DNA of 64,000 bases, from the NCBI RefSeq assembly GCF_963678635.1, contig NC_087070.1, forward strand, positions 42,330,988-42,394,987. The letters run 5' to 3'. This document shows positions 1 through 23,100 of this stretch, piece after piece. Position 1 is the stretch's first letter, and the number at the start of each line of letters is the position of its first letter. A model generated the notes under the pieces. The model was not told the origin of the DNA and searched no databases. It saw only the letters and a list, made by a program, of their open reading frames with translations. This DNA comes from Symsagittifera roscoffensis (taxonomy: Eukaryota; Xenacoelomorpha; Acoela; Convolutidae). The position numbers were made by a program, and so were the translations under genes.

Positions 1-9437
<9,437 letters not shown>

Positions 9438-10734
9438 TTTTGGTCGTTAATAAATTTTAATTTTAAGGACATATGCACGTGCATCTTGTTATATCAATCT
9501 TGCTCCAATTTTTAAATTAGCTGTTAACGGTATTTTCTTAGGGTAAATACTATGATACATTATAATCATTAAATTTTAATTTAATTGTTCAATTGATTTC
9601 AAATTAATGTCGTCCCGGGTCACATCTTTTTCATATTTTTGGGGGCTCCTTTTCCTCACCTTCCACCTCATGTGCATCAAATTTATGGTTTTACAAAGTA
9701 TATTAGCAGGAATAATTATATTTAGCAACGCCTATTTAGTCAGCATGTCAAGTTTTATAACACTCGGACATAATTAACAAAAATTCCCGCACTGGAGTTC
9801 CTTGGATAAAAATCATATTAAAGTTGAGTTTTCTTTTCAGTTTCTATAAAAGTGAAAAAAACTAAACAATTCTAATCAATAAAGATTGTATTATAGTGCT
9901 ATTATTTGATAAAGCATTAAAAGTTATTGCAAATCAAATATATTTGGTTATTTTTCCCTTTTATGAAACTCCGTTATAATCGATTTTGTTTACCTAATTG
10001 AGATGCTAATTTCAATGCACATAAAGTGTTTTTCTGTTTCAAACTAAAGTTCGTTACTTGTTGTTCAATTTCAACTTTTTCTGCTCAACTTTGATTTTTG
10101 TTACTGTTTTTTGTTATCCAATTTCATAATTTTGTTCCTTTCAGTTTATTTAAAGATTATTCAGAAACTTAGGGGGAGGGAGTAAAGGGGCAAACGTTGG
10201 GGTGGGTTTTGTAAAGGGTAAAGAGGCAAAATAGGGGGAGATGTTAACGCAATCGTTTTGCAATTTGAGAAAGTTAAGGTTTAGAAATCGAGTAGGCCGT
10301 ACTCTCGGTTTGCAAGATCTCCGCATTACTCATTTGATAAATGCGAAAAATCTTGCAAAATTTCGATAGACGCAAAACAAAATTAAGGCGAACAAAAAAG
10401 CTATTTTTAAATGGATTATAATTAATTTTAAATTCGATAAAAAAAACAATGGATTATAATCGATTTTTTATTCTTTTTTGCTGTCTGAGTGCAACATGGG
10501 AATGGGAATCAATTATTCTAATAATATTTTAGACCACAATTTGATGATTGATTTTTTTACCTTTTTTAGATGCGGGAAGAAATTTAGCCATCAAAAATTG
10601 ATAAAAAGGACAATAAACTCACGGAAAGCGGAAAAAACAATTGAAATGACTTTAATTAGTTTTCAATTTTGAATTTTTGTTGGGAAAACACATTATCTCA
10701 AAGCTCTTTAAATGGCAAGAACCTTTTATGAACT
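9438..10734. other. Intergenic DNA between DRC2 start and ferlin
   Basis: AT-rich DNA upstream of the DRC2 start. It should hold the DRC2 promoter, but no clear core promoter element stands out. No coding region, tRNA or other RNA gene is visible. Confidence 0.5.
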
Positions 10735-11110
10735 GCCATTTTATCATACAATTAGCCCCATTCGAGAAAACTGGATCATTAAAACATAGCCAAGAGACTG
10801 TTGGAAAAAATTCAAGGGACGCATGTAAACAGAAAAACTAACTTGTCTTTTGAAGTCTCAACTTCGAACTTCAAAACAAATCAGATGCCCTTGAAGCTGT
10901 TCGAATTTCTAGAAAATTTGGTCGTCGGCACTTTTTAAAATAAAAATAAACCAGTTTGAGAAAACTGTATTTAAAAAAACTATTTCTTGGGAAATCTGAA
11001 TATTTATTGCCATTTTCGAAACCAGAAATTGAACACGTTTAACGTGAACAAACTTCAAAACATTTTCCTGAAAAAAAATTGAAGAAATCACCAAGACCCG
11101 TGTAAGAATC
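10735..11110 (+). repeat. Dispersed repeat family R, copy 2
   Basis: Has the family block TTGAGAAAACTG, then CTTGGGAAATCTGAATA, TTTTCGAAACCAGAA, TTTTCCTGAAAAAAAAT and CTTCACTACGTTC in the usual order. Confidence 0.65.
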
Positions 11111-11339
11111 TTCACTACGTTCACTACTGATAATAATCTTGACGAAACATTTGTCACTAAAGTCCTCGTAGTCTCTGTAACCAGCACATTAGCTCTACAA
11201 CCAAAATGCAAACTTAGCACCTTATTTTTAATCATTTGCCAACGTATCCCATCAAATTTTGACTCGAAAACTATTTCAAAATTATACGGATTCTTGCACA
11301 GTTTTACGGATTCCAGCAACAATGTCTACGCAATAATCA

Positions 11340-11640
11340 TTTAACAAACATAGCCAATCGAAGATTGGAAAAGAATAATGGACGCAATTAATCATAAAAA
11401 AAACACTAAGTTTGTTGAAAAAATCTCAACTTTCGATTCTCAAGAAAAAAATAGATGCCTTCTAAACTCTTTGAATTTCTAGAACGATTTATGACAGGCG
11501 CTTTTTTGATAAAATTAACCCAACTTGAGAAAACTGGATCAACAGGTAAAGTTTTTATTCCGCTGGAAATCTAAATATTGAATTCCACTTTCGAAACTAG
11601 AAACCTTTTACGAATTTTTGCGCCATTTGCATCTCTTTGT
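11340..11640 (+). repeat. Dispersed repeat family R, copy 3 (3' truncated)
   Basis: AACATAGCCAATCGAAGATTGGAA, AACCCAACTTGAGAAAACTGG, TCCGCTGGAAATCT and CACTTTCGAAACTAGAA appear in family order, but the copy stops before the GATAGTGGA block. Confidence 0.65.
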
Positions 11641-11893
11641 GTTTACATTTAAAAACAAGCAATAATATTAGTTGTCCAAAACTTACACAATTATATGCAC
11701 AGCGCAATAGCTGTTGAATACTTTTTCAAAACCTAGCAAAATCTTCAAAAAAATAGAGCGTCTCATCTGAACCAGTCTCAGCTGGTTCTTTTTTTATTAT
11801 CCGCCTCCATATGACAGCAAGTGTGATATGACATAGAAAGCCAGAAAAAGAGAACGATGCTTGGTTTGAATTGAAAATAAAACTAGCCTCTAC

Positions 11894-12100
11894 TTCGTGA
11901 TTTGAGATCCATCGGGGCTCGCAGAACAAGTGTCTCTTGCACCACTGAGTCAAAATGTCAGTGGGCAGCTGATTGTCCCGCCAGGAGCGGGAATCGAACC
12001 CCCCACCACTGGCAGGCAGTGGACACATGCCTCTGTACTTGGAAGTCCATCTGTTCTCAATGTCGATCTCAGTGAAGCCCATCAACTCGTCTTTCATCAC
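11894..12100 (-). CDS. Ferlin exon 10: end of C2E
   Basis: 69 codons, phase 0 at both ends. Acceptor CTATTCAG before 12100; donor GAA/GTAGAG after 11894. It holds DELMGFTEIDIENRW and SWRDNQLPTDIL, equivalents of DEKIGETVVDLENR and QWRDQLRPSQLL of dysferlin. It is the last ferlin exon I can support. Confidence 0.85.
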
Positions 12101-15100
12101 CTGAATAGACGAAGTAATACAATAGCTAGTTACAAATCGTACATTTTCGACTCCTTCTGTGGAATTTTTGACTCATAAGAACTAGTGCATATGGTTTTAA
12201 TTTTAATAAGTACATATTTAATAATAAGACTTCTATATGCTTTATAGAAGAGAAATAATTTGTTTTCATAGGTCATTTTCCACGAGCCCTTTAATTTTAT
12301 TTCTTCATTACAGCGTTTTTTCTTGAGCAAAGTACTTTTTTTGCAAGCTCAGGCTGACTATCAAGCGTCTAGAACTGTGACGTATGGTACCACAGCTACA
12401 ACCAAAAAAGGTCAGGCTGTAGTAGACCTAAAACTAGAGGTTCAATGAGTGCTCATCCTCACACACTTTCATTACCGCGACAGGGGATCGAACACCTGAT
12501 CTGACGTTCTCAAAGTTACCGACTTACCACAAGGCTGCCTCATTGGAATGCTAACCAATAATCATTTTTGCTTAGAAGTGAAAGCTTTTTTGGCAGTATA
12601 GATTAAAAAAGAGTCAAAGAAAATGTCTTAACCGCGCTTTATCGTAGAAAGCTCAATTCCTCTTTCACTGGTTATTAACTGATCTTCCGTCTCGATAAAT
12701 GAAATATCAATGTGCAAAAAGTTGTGCTATTTCGCCGCTCACCTTGTTATGGTTCCACACTTCTAATGTGACTAAGTAATCCAACGGGAGTGTAACTTTG
12801 AACTCGAACGATATTCCGAACACCGGCTCCAGAGAATTGGTCACAAAATCATCACGTTTTCCAAACGTTTGACCACCGCTTGTTTGCACAAAAATATATG
12901 GATCTGAAAGACCAGTATTGAAATCTAGAGACACCAAATTATCAGCCTGTAAAACATACAGTCGGACTAGTAATTTCTTCTGCGTTGGCGTCGGCGCTCT
13001 CGAGAAAAACGAAAAATTTTGACGGTTTTGGAGTGTGTAGTACACCGCAATAGCCGCTTTCAAATCGCAAACTCGGTTTCCAAAATCGTCACTGAAGAAA
13101 GATTTGTTCGGTTTGACGAGAGGATAACTGTTTAAGAAGTCTGTGAACTGTTCGTGGAAGTCTTCGAGACTTGATTGGTAGAAAAATAATACAGCATCTG
13201 ATTTGGCTTCTGTATTTTCAGTTCGTTTTTCCAAGCTGACTGAATTCAGCTTTCGGGCAGCGTAGAACAGCGACCAGAAATCTCCATTTTCAACAGTGTC
13301 GAGTAAATCGCCCTGCCCTGATGCATTTTGACGTCGGTAGAGTTTGACCTTGTTACCCTGGTTTGCTCTCGACTTCATAATGTACAAGCTACATGAAAAA
13401 AGATTACAGAATCAAAGGTTACGAAATTACAAGCATAGAGAAAAACCCGGCAAATTAATGGTCTCTTAGTAGCTTCAATATTCACCCATAAATAAAAAAA
13501 AGTTGGGCTATTTTTTTCATAAATTTTGAAATTTTATTTTAGGAAAAGATGGCAAATGAAAGTAGTGCAAAATGTCGAGTTCTTTGGAAACCAGAGACAA
13601 TTTTACAAAAAAGACCAACCTATTTACTGATTCTTTTGAGCTGCGATTATGTTCCTGATCACCAGTGTCACCATGTTCATTATCTCCATTGCCCAATTGA
13701 TCATCAAGAGTTTCCGTGCCAAATAAATCTCCTCTCAGCAAATCGGTGATTCCTGAGATAGTTGCGACAGCTACAATTTGCCCGGTTCCGGGAAAATAGT
13801 CTCCTTCAAATTTCTTCAGGGCCAAATCCACGACAGGCGAGTACTCTTTCTTGATCGGGAGAAGCATATCCAGACGATGGTTGTCTCTTGGAAAATTAGG
13901 GTGCTCTGCGATATTTTTGAGGACACCGGAATTTTCGAAGTACTTGAGAATCGTTGTTTCAATAATCAAACTTGACGATTCCATGCCTCCCAAGAATCGC
14001 ATTAGTTCGACAAAACCACCCGAAAGGTTGTTAACGCCTCTCAAACCCCAGAAAATGATCTCGAAAGTAGTGAGTTTCGTGACCGGAGCTATTGGGTACG
14101 GGATTGTGAAATACGTAACAGTTCGGTCAAAAGTAGGGATCAATTTAGCAGCTTGTAAATTTGGTTCAATGAGCTCACATGAGCAGAGGAGACGACTTTT
14201 GGCGGTCGACAGAAAAGTTCGCAACTCGATCCACTTCAAATGTGAGCGTCGATCTGAAGAGTATTTCAACAGATTTGGGGTAATAGTCACGTGACCCACA
14301 GCTGTTTCTGAAGATCCCGACTGATTTCTGACTTCGATGAAAACTGATGGTATAATTAAAGAGGATTGTTCTTGGTTCAATGTTAGATCGTAGCAGCAAA
14401 TGTCTTTGATGATTAAGACTTCGTCAAATAGTGGGCTAATTGAGCGATCGACACTATGGGACTTCCTGGACATCGATTGTGCAATTACATTGGCAAATGT
14501 TCTGGTTGCCTGTGCAGCATTGAGATCCTAAAAACGTAGCCATCAGATAATTGGAAATCTTTAAAACAAAAAATGGAAAAATGTAAATTCTTGTTTGATC
14601 GAAAAAGTGAATGACTCCTAGTTTCAAAAAAGGACTTTAAGTTTCTGAACTCCGAGCCAAATAAAAAATTACGTATTGATCCAGTTATCTCTAAATAGAT
14701 TAACTTTAAGATAAGAGCGCCAGCCATCAAAATTGTTGAATTTTCAAACTGCTGGTACCGAAAAATTTTTGGAAACAGTAAACATAGCCCAGAGTTGGAA
14801 AAGAATATATGAGCGCAATGAAATTCGAAAGTTTGAACAAATTTCACCTTTCGAATTTTTAAAATAAAATATAGATGGCCTTAAGGCTTTTTTAAATTCA
14901 CCAACAGTTTTTGATTGCCACTTTTTTCTTAAAATGAACCCAATTTGAGAAAACTAGATTATTCGGTAAAACTTTTCATCCGCTAAGAAATCTGATAATT
15001 GAACTCCGCTTTCAAAATTAGAAGTTGACCATGTTTTTGTAACTTGTTCATGTTCACTGCTTGATAGTGGAATTTGCTTTCCTTTTAACAAAAGAAGGGA

Positions 15101-18100
15101 ATTGGCCTTTAAAAAATAAACTCAAATAAAAAAACCTCAAACCTGAAAAAAAGACAAAAAATCATTCCGACCTATTTAACTTTCTCAACTACGTTCGTCG
15201 ACTCCTAAAACTGAAAAACAATAATTTTGAAGCAAAAACAAATATCAAGTTAAAATACTTTAGTCGTACAAATAATCACAAACTTTTAGCTTGCCTGAAG
15301 TCATTTTGGAACAATTTTTCTAGTGCGAGATAATTCGACCTATCAATCCACGGTCTAATTTTAAACAAGTTTATTTAATCACTCTTATTCAATTTATGAA
15401 AGATTTAAGTTGAAGTATCTAATTGTCATGACATTGTTTACAACTTATCTATTATATAACAAGATGAATTAAGTCTTGTACAGATCTCTTTATTCCTTAA
15501 GAAATCACAGCCTCAAGTAAATAAACTGCGTTACGTTTTCGTCAACATGGATTACACATTGAAAAAGGTGCATAAAATAAACTAGAGCATACTCAAAGTA
15601 CCGATTTTTAAACCGACATAACTTTACAAAAAATGAAAGTAAAATATTTTGATCGCCGAAGTTTGACTGATTTGCAAACCAGCCCAAGCATTAGAAATCC
15701 TCTCTAATTAAACAACGGAGCGAAAATACTTTATAATTTGAAAATCTCTCGAGAACTAAAAAAATGAAATATATCATGTTTGAGATCTCTAAATTTCAAG
15801 AATTTTGTGTCTTCGACATTTTTTTCATAAAACTAGCTCAATAAGATAAAACTGGATCAGCTAGTTTTTTTTCACTCAGCTGGGAAATCTAATTATTCAA
15901 ATCCACTTTTGAATGTTGAAGTCGCACAACATCTTCTTTGAAGTGAAAGCGTTATCGTTCTCCTTTCTGCAGAAGAATTTTAAAAGTCATAGATCATAAA
16001 GATTAGAGCTGGCGTAATCACATCATAGATATTCTCCCTCAGAAAACGGAAAACCTGGATCAAATCAATAGACAACACATTTATTCCACTGATAAATCTG
16101 AAAATTGAAATCAGCTTTCAAAATAAAAATTCGATTGCGTTTTTTACAACCTTTACGATTTTGGTGATCAATGGAGAAGTTTGCCTTCCTTCTAACAAAT
16201 AATCTAACCTTAAAATGAGATTCTCTGGGTTGGACGCGGAGCGGATTCGCTTCACAAACACAGATGGAGTGCCCTGGTAGTTTAGTCCCTCCTTTAATAT
16301 GGACTCGTTCGCAGGTGAGGCAACATTTAGGTTCAAAAAAACTTAGATAAGAGTCTAGTTTTTGAGAACTAGGCTTCCATGTAGCTCTAATAAAAACAGG
16401 TTAGCCGCAGTTTTCTTTGAAATTCACTGATTTCCTGTGTGAATTATTTCGCTGAATTTGCTATAATTAAAAATTTAAGCCTTAAAAGTTTAATTCTAAC
16501 AAAAATTACTTACTTCGCCTTGATATATGTACGCATGCAGTTCAAACCGTTTTTCAGCTAACTTTGCATTGATAAAATGATACAGTTGCGAGCAGACTTC
16601 GATGTTTCCGCCGCCATCTTCCAAAGAAGCACTCAACTTGAGACTGTCGAAACTCTTTCCCACAAATTCAACCGAGTTCAGTTTTCGAAACCAAATTCGC
16701 CGTCTAAAGATTTCACTTCCATCCGAGAACGGGAAATAATCGTCCCAATAATTGTTTGAATACTCGAAAAAAGCAGATTCTTCTTCTATCTTTTCTAATT
16801 TTTCTACGTTTTCTTTGTCGTCAAGGACTAAAACGCGAACCAGCTTTTGCCTTCTAAGACGGTGGCTTTCATTTTCAACTGGATTCCAATCTGTGACTTC
16901 AAAACTCGTGACATCTCCTGAAAACGAACTGTACTGCCAGCCTTCTTCGTCAATTTCCGAACCAATTCGTCTCGGTTCTATTTCAGGTTTCCAGGTTCCA
17001 GCCCACTTCCAGCCCTTCGGAGGGTAAAAGGATCCCTTTTTGTCATCTTTAGCCACCAAATCAGAGCCCCAAAAATGAGGTTCATTTCGCAGCCACTTGT
17101 TATCACCTACTTTCCTTCTTTCATGCTTAAACATAACTGCCTGACTCTTATCTTGTTTTGGAAAAGTATCCAACTTTTGGTCTGTTGATATGGGACTAGT
17201 AAGGTTGGTGAGCAGTTGCCATTGGTCGGACTTGGAGATTTCATATTTTTGAGAACCTCTGCAAATGCGACTGAGCATCTCAATGGAAGGGTAGGTGACT
17301 CCGTTCAAGTCATGGAACTGAGGTTCACCTGAAATCAAAACAGATACATTGGCACAAACATCTTTAAAAGCTACACAAAAAGTTAAATTATCTCCTCAAA
17401 TCAAGTAATGATTGTAAAGCCTAGTCATAATATTATTGGCTCTTTTTCCAGTCCCCCCTTTAAATTTCAATACTGAAAAGTCTATTTAACGTTGTCATAA
17501 TGCAATGAAATTTGGCGTGGTGAATTAATCGACAACTGTAAACAGATTTGTTCTTCATACCTTACAGCGTAACATCACGCATTTAGCCGTAATAACACGT
17601 ACAACAAACATAAAACTCGGTATTCTGAAAGGGGGGTGGGAAACTGGAAAAGAGCCTTTTTATTCTCTAGTTTCTATGTTTGTGATCATTTCGCAATAAA
17701 TCCTCCTAAATTACATTTGATTATGAATCTAATTTAAGACCAACCTTTTTGCCAGCTGAGAAGAGTTTTCTCCTCGTATTCATGCATAACTGCGCATGAA
17801 TGGATCGGAAGTTTCTGATCCAAATCATTTGCAGGACAACCTCCTTCTGATTTGTTGTAAACCCATGCCTGAAGTCAACAAGGATTTGAGTCAAAATTGA
17901 ACAGCGGCCATTTTGTGGTTGTTTATGAACGATTTCAAACAGGCATGAAAGTTATAAGCAAAACTTAAGTGAAATTTTTTCCCCCTGCTCAAAACAATGA
18001 TGACGGAAGGGTTTATGAATTCAAATTCATAAACTATTCTTTGAGTGTACTCTGACAGCACCCAATTACAGCGTTCGTAATTAAAAATTTTGCAAAGTTT

Positions 18101-20122
18101 TTATTCACGTTTTTTGAACAAATTTTGAAGAACCATAAAATTTTGTGAAGTTTTATATAAGTTCTTTGAAAAATTTAAAATGAACTAAGAAACGTCACAT
18201 CTGGGAAACTGAAAGCAATTGAGCAGTCGCTTTTGGACGCAAGATTTGCAACTCCTGAGACAACGTTGGGAAGTTCAAATTTTGATAAACTTCACCTTAA
18301 GTTTTCTAATCTCGAAAGCAACCAATATTTGAGCAGTCTTTTTAGATGGCAAAATTCGCAAAATTCGCAAAGTAGACAACTTAGGGTTGGGAATTTCAAT
18401 TTAACGAATTATTTTGTAATTTGAGATTTCTGAAAACTTCCAAAAAAATCACACAAATTGTCGTATCTCTTAAACAAAAATGATATGGGCATTCTTAAAT
18501 GAAGGCCGAATTTGCAATCCCTGAGATTACTCTGACAGCCCCACAACTACAGGTTAGGAATTTCAAACTTTGAAAAAAAAAAATAATTTTAATAAAAAAC
18601 GTAATAAATGGAAAACTGCAAAATTTTGAGCAGTCCTATTTGGAGGCAAAATTTGCAACTCTAGAGAGTACCCTGCCAGAGCCTCACTACAGAGATAAAA
18701 ATTTCAAGTATTGGGAAGTTTTTTATAATTGAGTTTTCTGAAAAATTTTGAAAAAAAAAATCCAAAAAAACGTCATATCTCAAAAATTCCAAAAAATTTA
18801 GCAGTCATATTGGGAGGCAAAAACTCGCAACACCTCAGAGTACCCTGGCAGAGCCTCACTCTACAGATAATAATTTCAATTTTTGGGAATTTTTTTATAA
18901 TTAAGTTTTCTGAAAAAATTTAGAAAAAATCCTAAAAAAACGTTATATCTCTAAAAGTTCATGAATTTGAGCAGCGATATTCAAACACAAGGTTCGCAAC
19001 CCCCTGAGAGTACCCTCAAAGATTCCAATTTCAGGATTGAGATCTTTAAACTTTTGGAATTTTTTAACATGTAAGTTTTTTTTCAAATTTCGGATAAAAT
19101 CATAGAAAACGTCATATCTTGAAAACTACAAGGATTTGAGCAGTCATTTTTGGCGGCGAAATTCACAATTTCTGACAGTACCCCGACAGAGCCTCACTAC
19201 AGAGAGGGTAATTTCGAGTTTTGTGATATTTTTTATATCTAAGTTTTCAGAAAAATTTTGAAAAAAAATCCAAAATAAATCATATCTCAAAATCTACAAG
19301 GATTAGAGCAGCCATAATCAGAGGCAAGATACGCAACCCCTGAGAGTACCCTCACAATATCCAACAACAGGATTGAGATTTCGTTTTGGAATTTTTCAAA
19401 ATCTAAGTTTTTGAAAAATTTTTAAAAAAATCAGGAAAACCATCATATCTCGAAAACTACAAGGATTTTAGAAGTGAGAATTGGAGGCAAGATTCGCAAC
19501 CCCTGAGAGTATCCTGACAGCACCTTGACAACTACTGGGTGAGAATTTCAAACATTGAGAAACTTTTAAAATTAAATTTTCTAGAAGTTTTGAAAAATCT
19601 CGAAAATTGCCTATCTCGTAAACTAAAAGGATTTGGCTTTTCATATATGGAGGCCAGAATCGCAAAACCTGGAAAAACTCAGACAATATCTTACTATTGG
19701 GTTGCTAATTTCAAACTTGATAAAATGAACACCGAATTTAAACTGGAAAATCGATAAAAAACCTTAAAAATTGCAACATAGGGTATAGCTTAAACGTGAA
19801 AAAATTCTTTTGTTAAACATGCAAGAATAATATGTTGAAAAAGCTTAAACATGGCAAAATAGTGAAGCCCGCAATTAAATATATAATAGATTTAAACTGG
19901 AAAATCGAAAAAAACCTTAAAAATTGCAACATAGGGTATAGCTTAAACGTGAAAAAATTCTTTTGTTAAACATGCAAAAATAATACGTTGAAAAAGCTTA
20001 AGCATGGCGAGATAGTGAAGCCCGCAATTAAATATATAATAGATAGATACATAATAGATGAAAGTTAAAAAATTAGGCGACGGGTAGACAGAAATAATCA
20101 AATTAATTAAAAAAGCAGGTAT

Positions 20123-20176
<54 letters not shown>

Positions 20177-23100
20177 TTAATTTGGCCTCGAAAAAAAATA
20201 CTGAAAAATTAATGACCTTGCAAAAAACTAATTGAAAAATTTTCTTAAGGATTGCAATATATGCTATAGCTTAAACATGAAAAAATTCTTTCGTTAAACA
20301 TGCAAAATTATTATGCTTAAACATGGGAGATAGCTGTCACTCGCATTTAAATATTGTATAGATATAGATAGATATAGATATAGATATTCGCTTTTTAAAG
20401 GCGACCCCTATTTTATTCATCATTATGCTTGTTTCAGAGCTCTCCCAAAAACTAAGGAAGATAACTTTTTTGCGCCTCTGTCAATTTTAGATAATAGTCA
20501 TGTCAATGAGCTTTCACTTCAATACAAACTTGCGCTTGCTACCTCTAATCTCAGAATAAATGTACGTTGGCTTCAAGGAAGTAATCGAAAACGAATAGTC
20601 TTTGAGGTTTCAAGACGCTCCTCCGATTCTGGCAATTGGCGCTTTTGCGGAGCAGTTATTTACTTGCCTGATAAGTGATCTGGGCGGCTATTTGTCCTCC
20701 CATTCTTCCAATCAAGTCTTTAGACACAAACTTCATTTTGGCAGTTGTAGACTTGTTATACTGACTACCCGCGAAAAACGCATTGAACATCAGATTCTGA
20801 GTTGGAATTCGAAGAAACGCAAAAATAGCGCCTGAAGTTGCCTTGCAGGAGAAACTGACAATGATAGGCGGCAATGTGGACAAGACGGGACTTCTGATCG
20901 ACCTGAAAATAGAAGCATATGTACAGTCAGACCATATTTTATTTCAAGTGTGGGATCTTTAGTCATTTTACTATTATTAAGTATCATCACACTGGAACCC
21001 CGACACACCTCCCCCTCGTGGGTTCGACGCCTGACCACACAAAGGGTCCTCCCTTGTTTGGAAATCCGTATCTACCTCTCCTCTAGAAAATCCTCAATCC
21101 GCCACTTGCTAATAGAAATCAACATTATGAAAATGTTACCTCAAGTTATGCAGTAGAGTTTCAATGTCTATCAAAAGGTCATGCTGATTTTCTTTTGGTA
21201 GTGTTTGTAAAATGGATGCCACTGTTGCGAGCAGAAGATCCAGTTTATCCAACAAGTATTCCGAATCGGAGAAATCCATGCTTTCCAGTTGAGCTCGCGT
21301 CACATTTACTTTAATAACGAGGGAATTCAAAATTTTGACCAGTCTTGGTAACATGTGTTTGCTAGCATCTTGTACCTATAAGCATATTTCAATTTTGTTT
21401 TGTTATTCTAAATTTAATATAATAACTCGATAGCTTTAAAAAACAGCGATTTTTAAATCCCAAATGTTTTTTAGGACTGGGTTATGCTCCCGAATTTGTT
21501 GGAACGAGTAGTATCAAACAGGGTCTAATCTAGGATTTTCTGGAGGATTGGGGGGGGGCAGATTTTCAAAAAATTTTGTCGATCTTTTTTCCATTTTCCG
21601 AGCTCTCCCAAAGCAGTAAAAAGACCCTGTTTTGGCCAAAACGTTTTAAAAAATAGACCAAAATAGCGTTTTTAGGCACTTTTTTGGAAACATTTTAACC
21701 AAAAATTGCGTTTTTTTTTTGGCGCCCCTCCTAAAAATTAGTATATATTGGCACCCAAGGCGCCTTTAGAAAATTTTTTGTGCCGGTCAGTCAAAAGTGG
21801 GTGTTCCAAAATAGTACAAAGGGGGGACCCTTTGGGTCAAATCCCTGAGGAAGGGAAGCCTCTGCCCCTCGCACAAGCCCCCCCCCCCCCAAATCCGCCC
21901 CTGGTATCAAAACACAGGCAACAAAATAGGAAAAGTGTAAATGAACTCCAGAAAACCGACAAAATTGACAAATTGGTTTATGAAAAAATTCAACTGTTAA
22001 ATTAAAAAAAAAAACAAAAACATGGCCTTAAAGATTTTAGATTTTCAAAAACAAATTATTACCGACTCTTCTTTAATGAAAATAAGCCGAATTTGAGATA
22101 AATGGATCATTAAGTCGAATTCACAAAACTAAAGTCAATTTGTATTCTTGAATCGCCATGCACGTTTTTTGTCATATTTCTACTTTTGCTGTTCGATAAT
22201 GGATTCTGCCTTCCTTTTATATTAACATAGAGATTGAACTGAACTTAGAAAAAAATGAGAAATCAAACCATTAAAAAGTTAAGCGTGAACAAATTTTAAG
22301 ACTTTTTCCAAAAAGTGAAATAAAAAAATCCACTCGACCTATATAACTGTTCACGAGTTTCATTGACTTAACCCAGTAAAAAAAGTTATAAGAAACTTTT
22401 ATGAACAGGCTGATTAAAATGAACGCGAGTTTTCAGATTCCGCAGAAAAAAAATCACCTTGAGATTCTTTGAGTTTCGAGAATTCATTATTTTTGAAACT
22501 TTTTCAACAAACTAAACCAATTATAGAAAATTAGGTCAAAATTGTTTCTCGAAACTAAACAACGTTCACGTTCTTTTTTGCATTTTTGGACTTTTTATGG
22601 AAAAACAAATTTGCCCTTTTTTAGAAAAAGAATTTGAGTTGAGCATGGAAAAAAAAACTCCAAACGAAAAAAAACATCGATGTTGAGTGTGGACACTGTT
22701 CAAAACTTTTTTATGACAAAAAGTAAAAAACACGCGACCTTAATCATTATCTTCAAATTGCTCTTTTTTACTTTAAAAACAATAACCAGGACGGTACTGA
22801 GTTTATAAAAACATGTGCAATAAAAACAAAAATGAATAAAAAATTGTAAATACAAAGGTGAATAGTTTTCACTCAAATTAGTGCTTTGTGTGCGAAGATA
22901 TAAAAGGGTCTTATGCACTAAACGGTCCAAAATCAGTATTTCTTCAACTTTCTTGAGTTCAAATTAATAAGGTTGATCGCAATTTATACACTCAAATTCA
23001 AAAACACGGTCCTGCTCCTGCATTTCAATTGAATTTTTCTCGTCAAAAAAACTTATTATGTGACTTGAAAATAATTTTATTGTTAGTAAAAGTTTAACAT

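Noticed and set aside
11092-11174. Possible C2F exon (frame with SDKCFVKIII) on the minus strand
   Set aside because: Weak likeness to the ferlin C2F motif, but its phase does not fit exon 10 and it abuts a family R repeat; not enough support.
10909-11322. 137-codon minus ORF
   Set aside because: No domain, AT-rich codons, and half of it lies in a family R repeat.
11935-12020. Perfect B-box-like GGTTCGATTCC on the minus strand
   Set aside because: It lies inside ferlin exon 10 coding for GGFDSRSW; no A box or tRNA fold upstream.
18190-19660. Hammerhead ribozyme in the satellite unit
   Set aside because: CTGAGAG does not fit the CTGANGA core and the GAAA is misplaced.
20983-21040. GTGGGTTCGACGCC, tRNA T-arm-like
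   Set aside because: No A box or cloverleaf, and no body shared with the SINE family; at most a decayed fragment.
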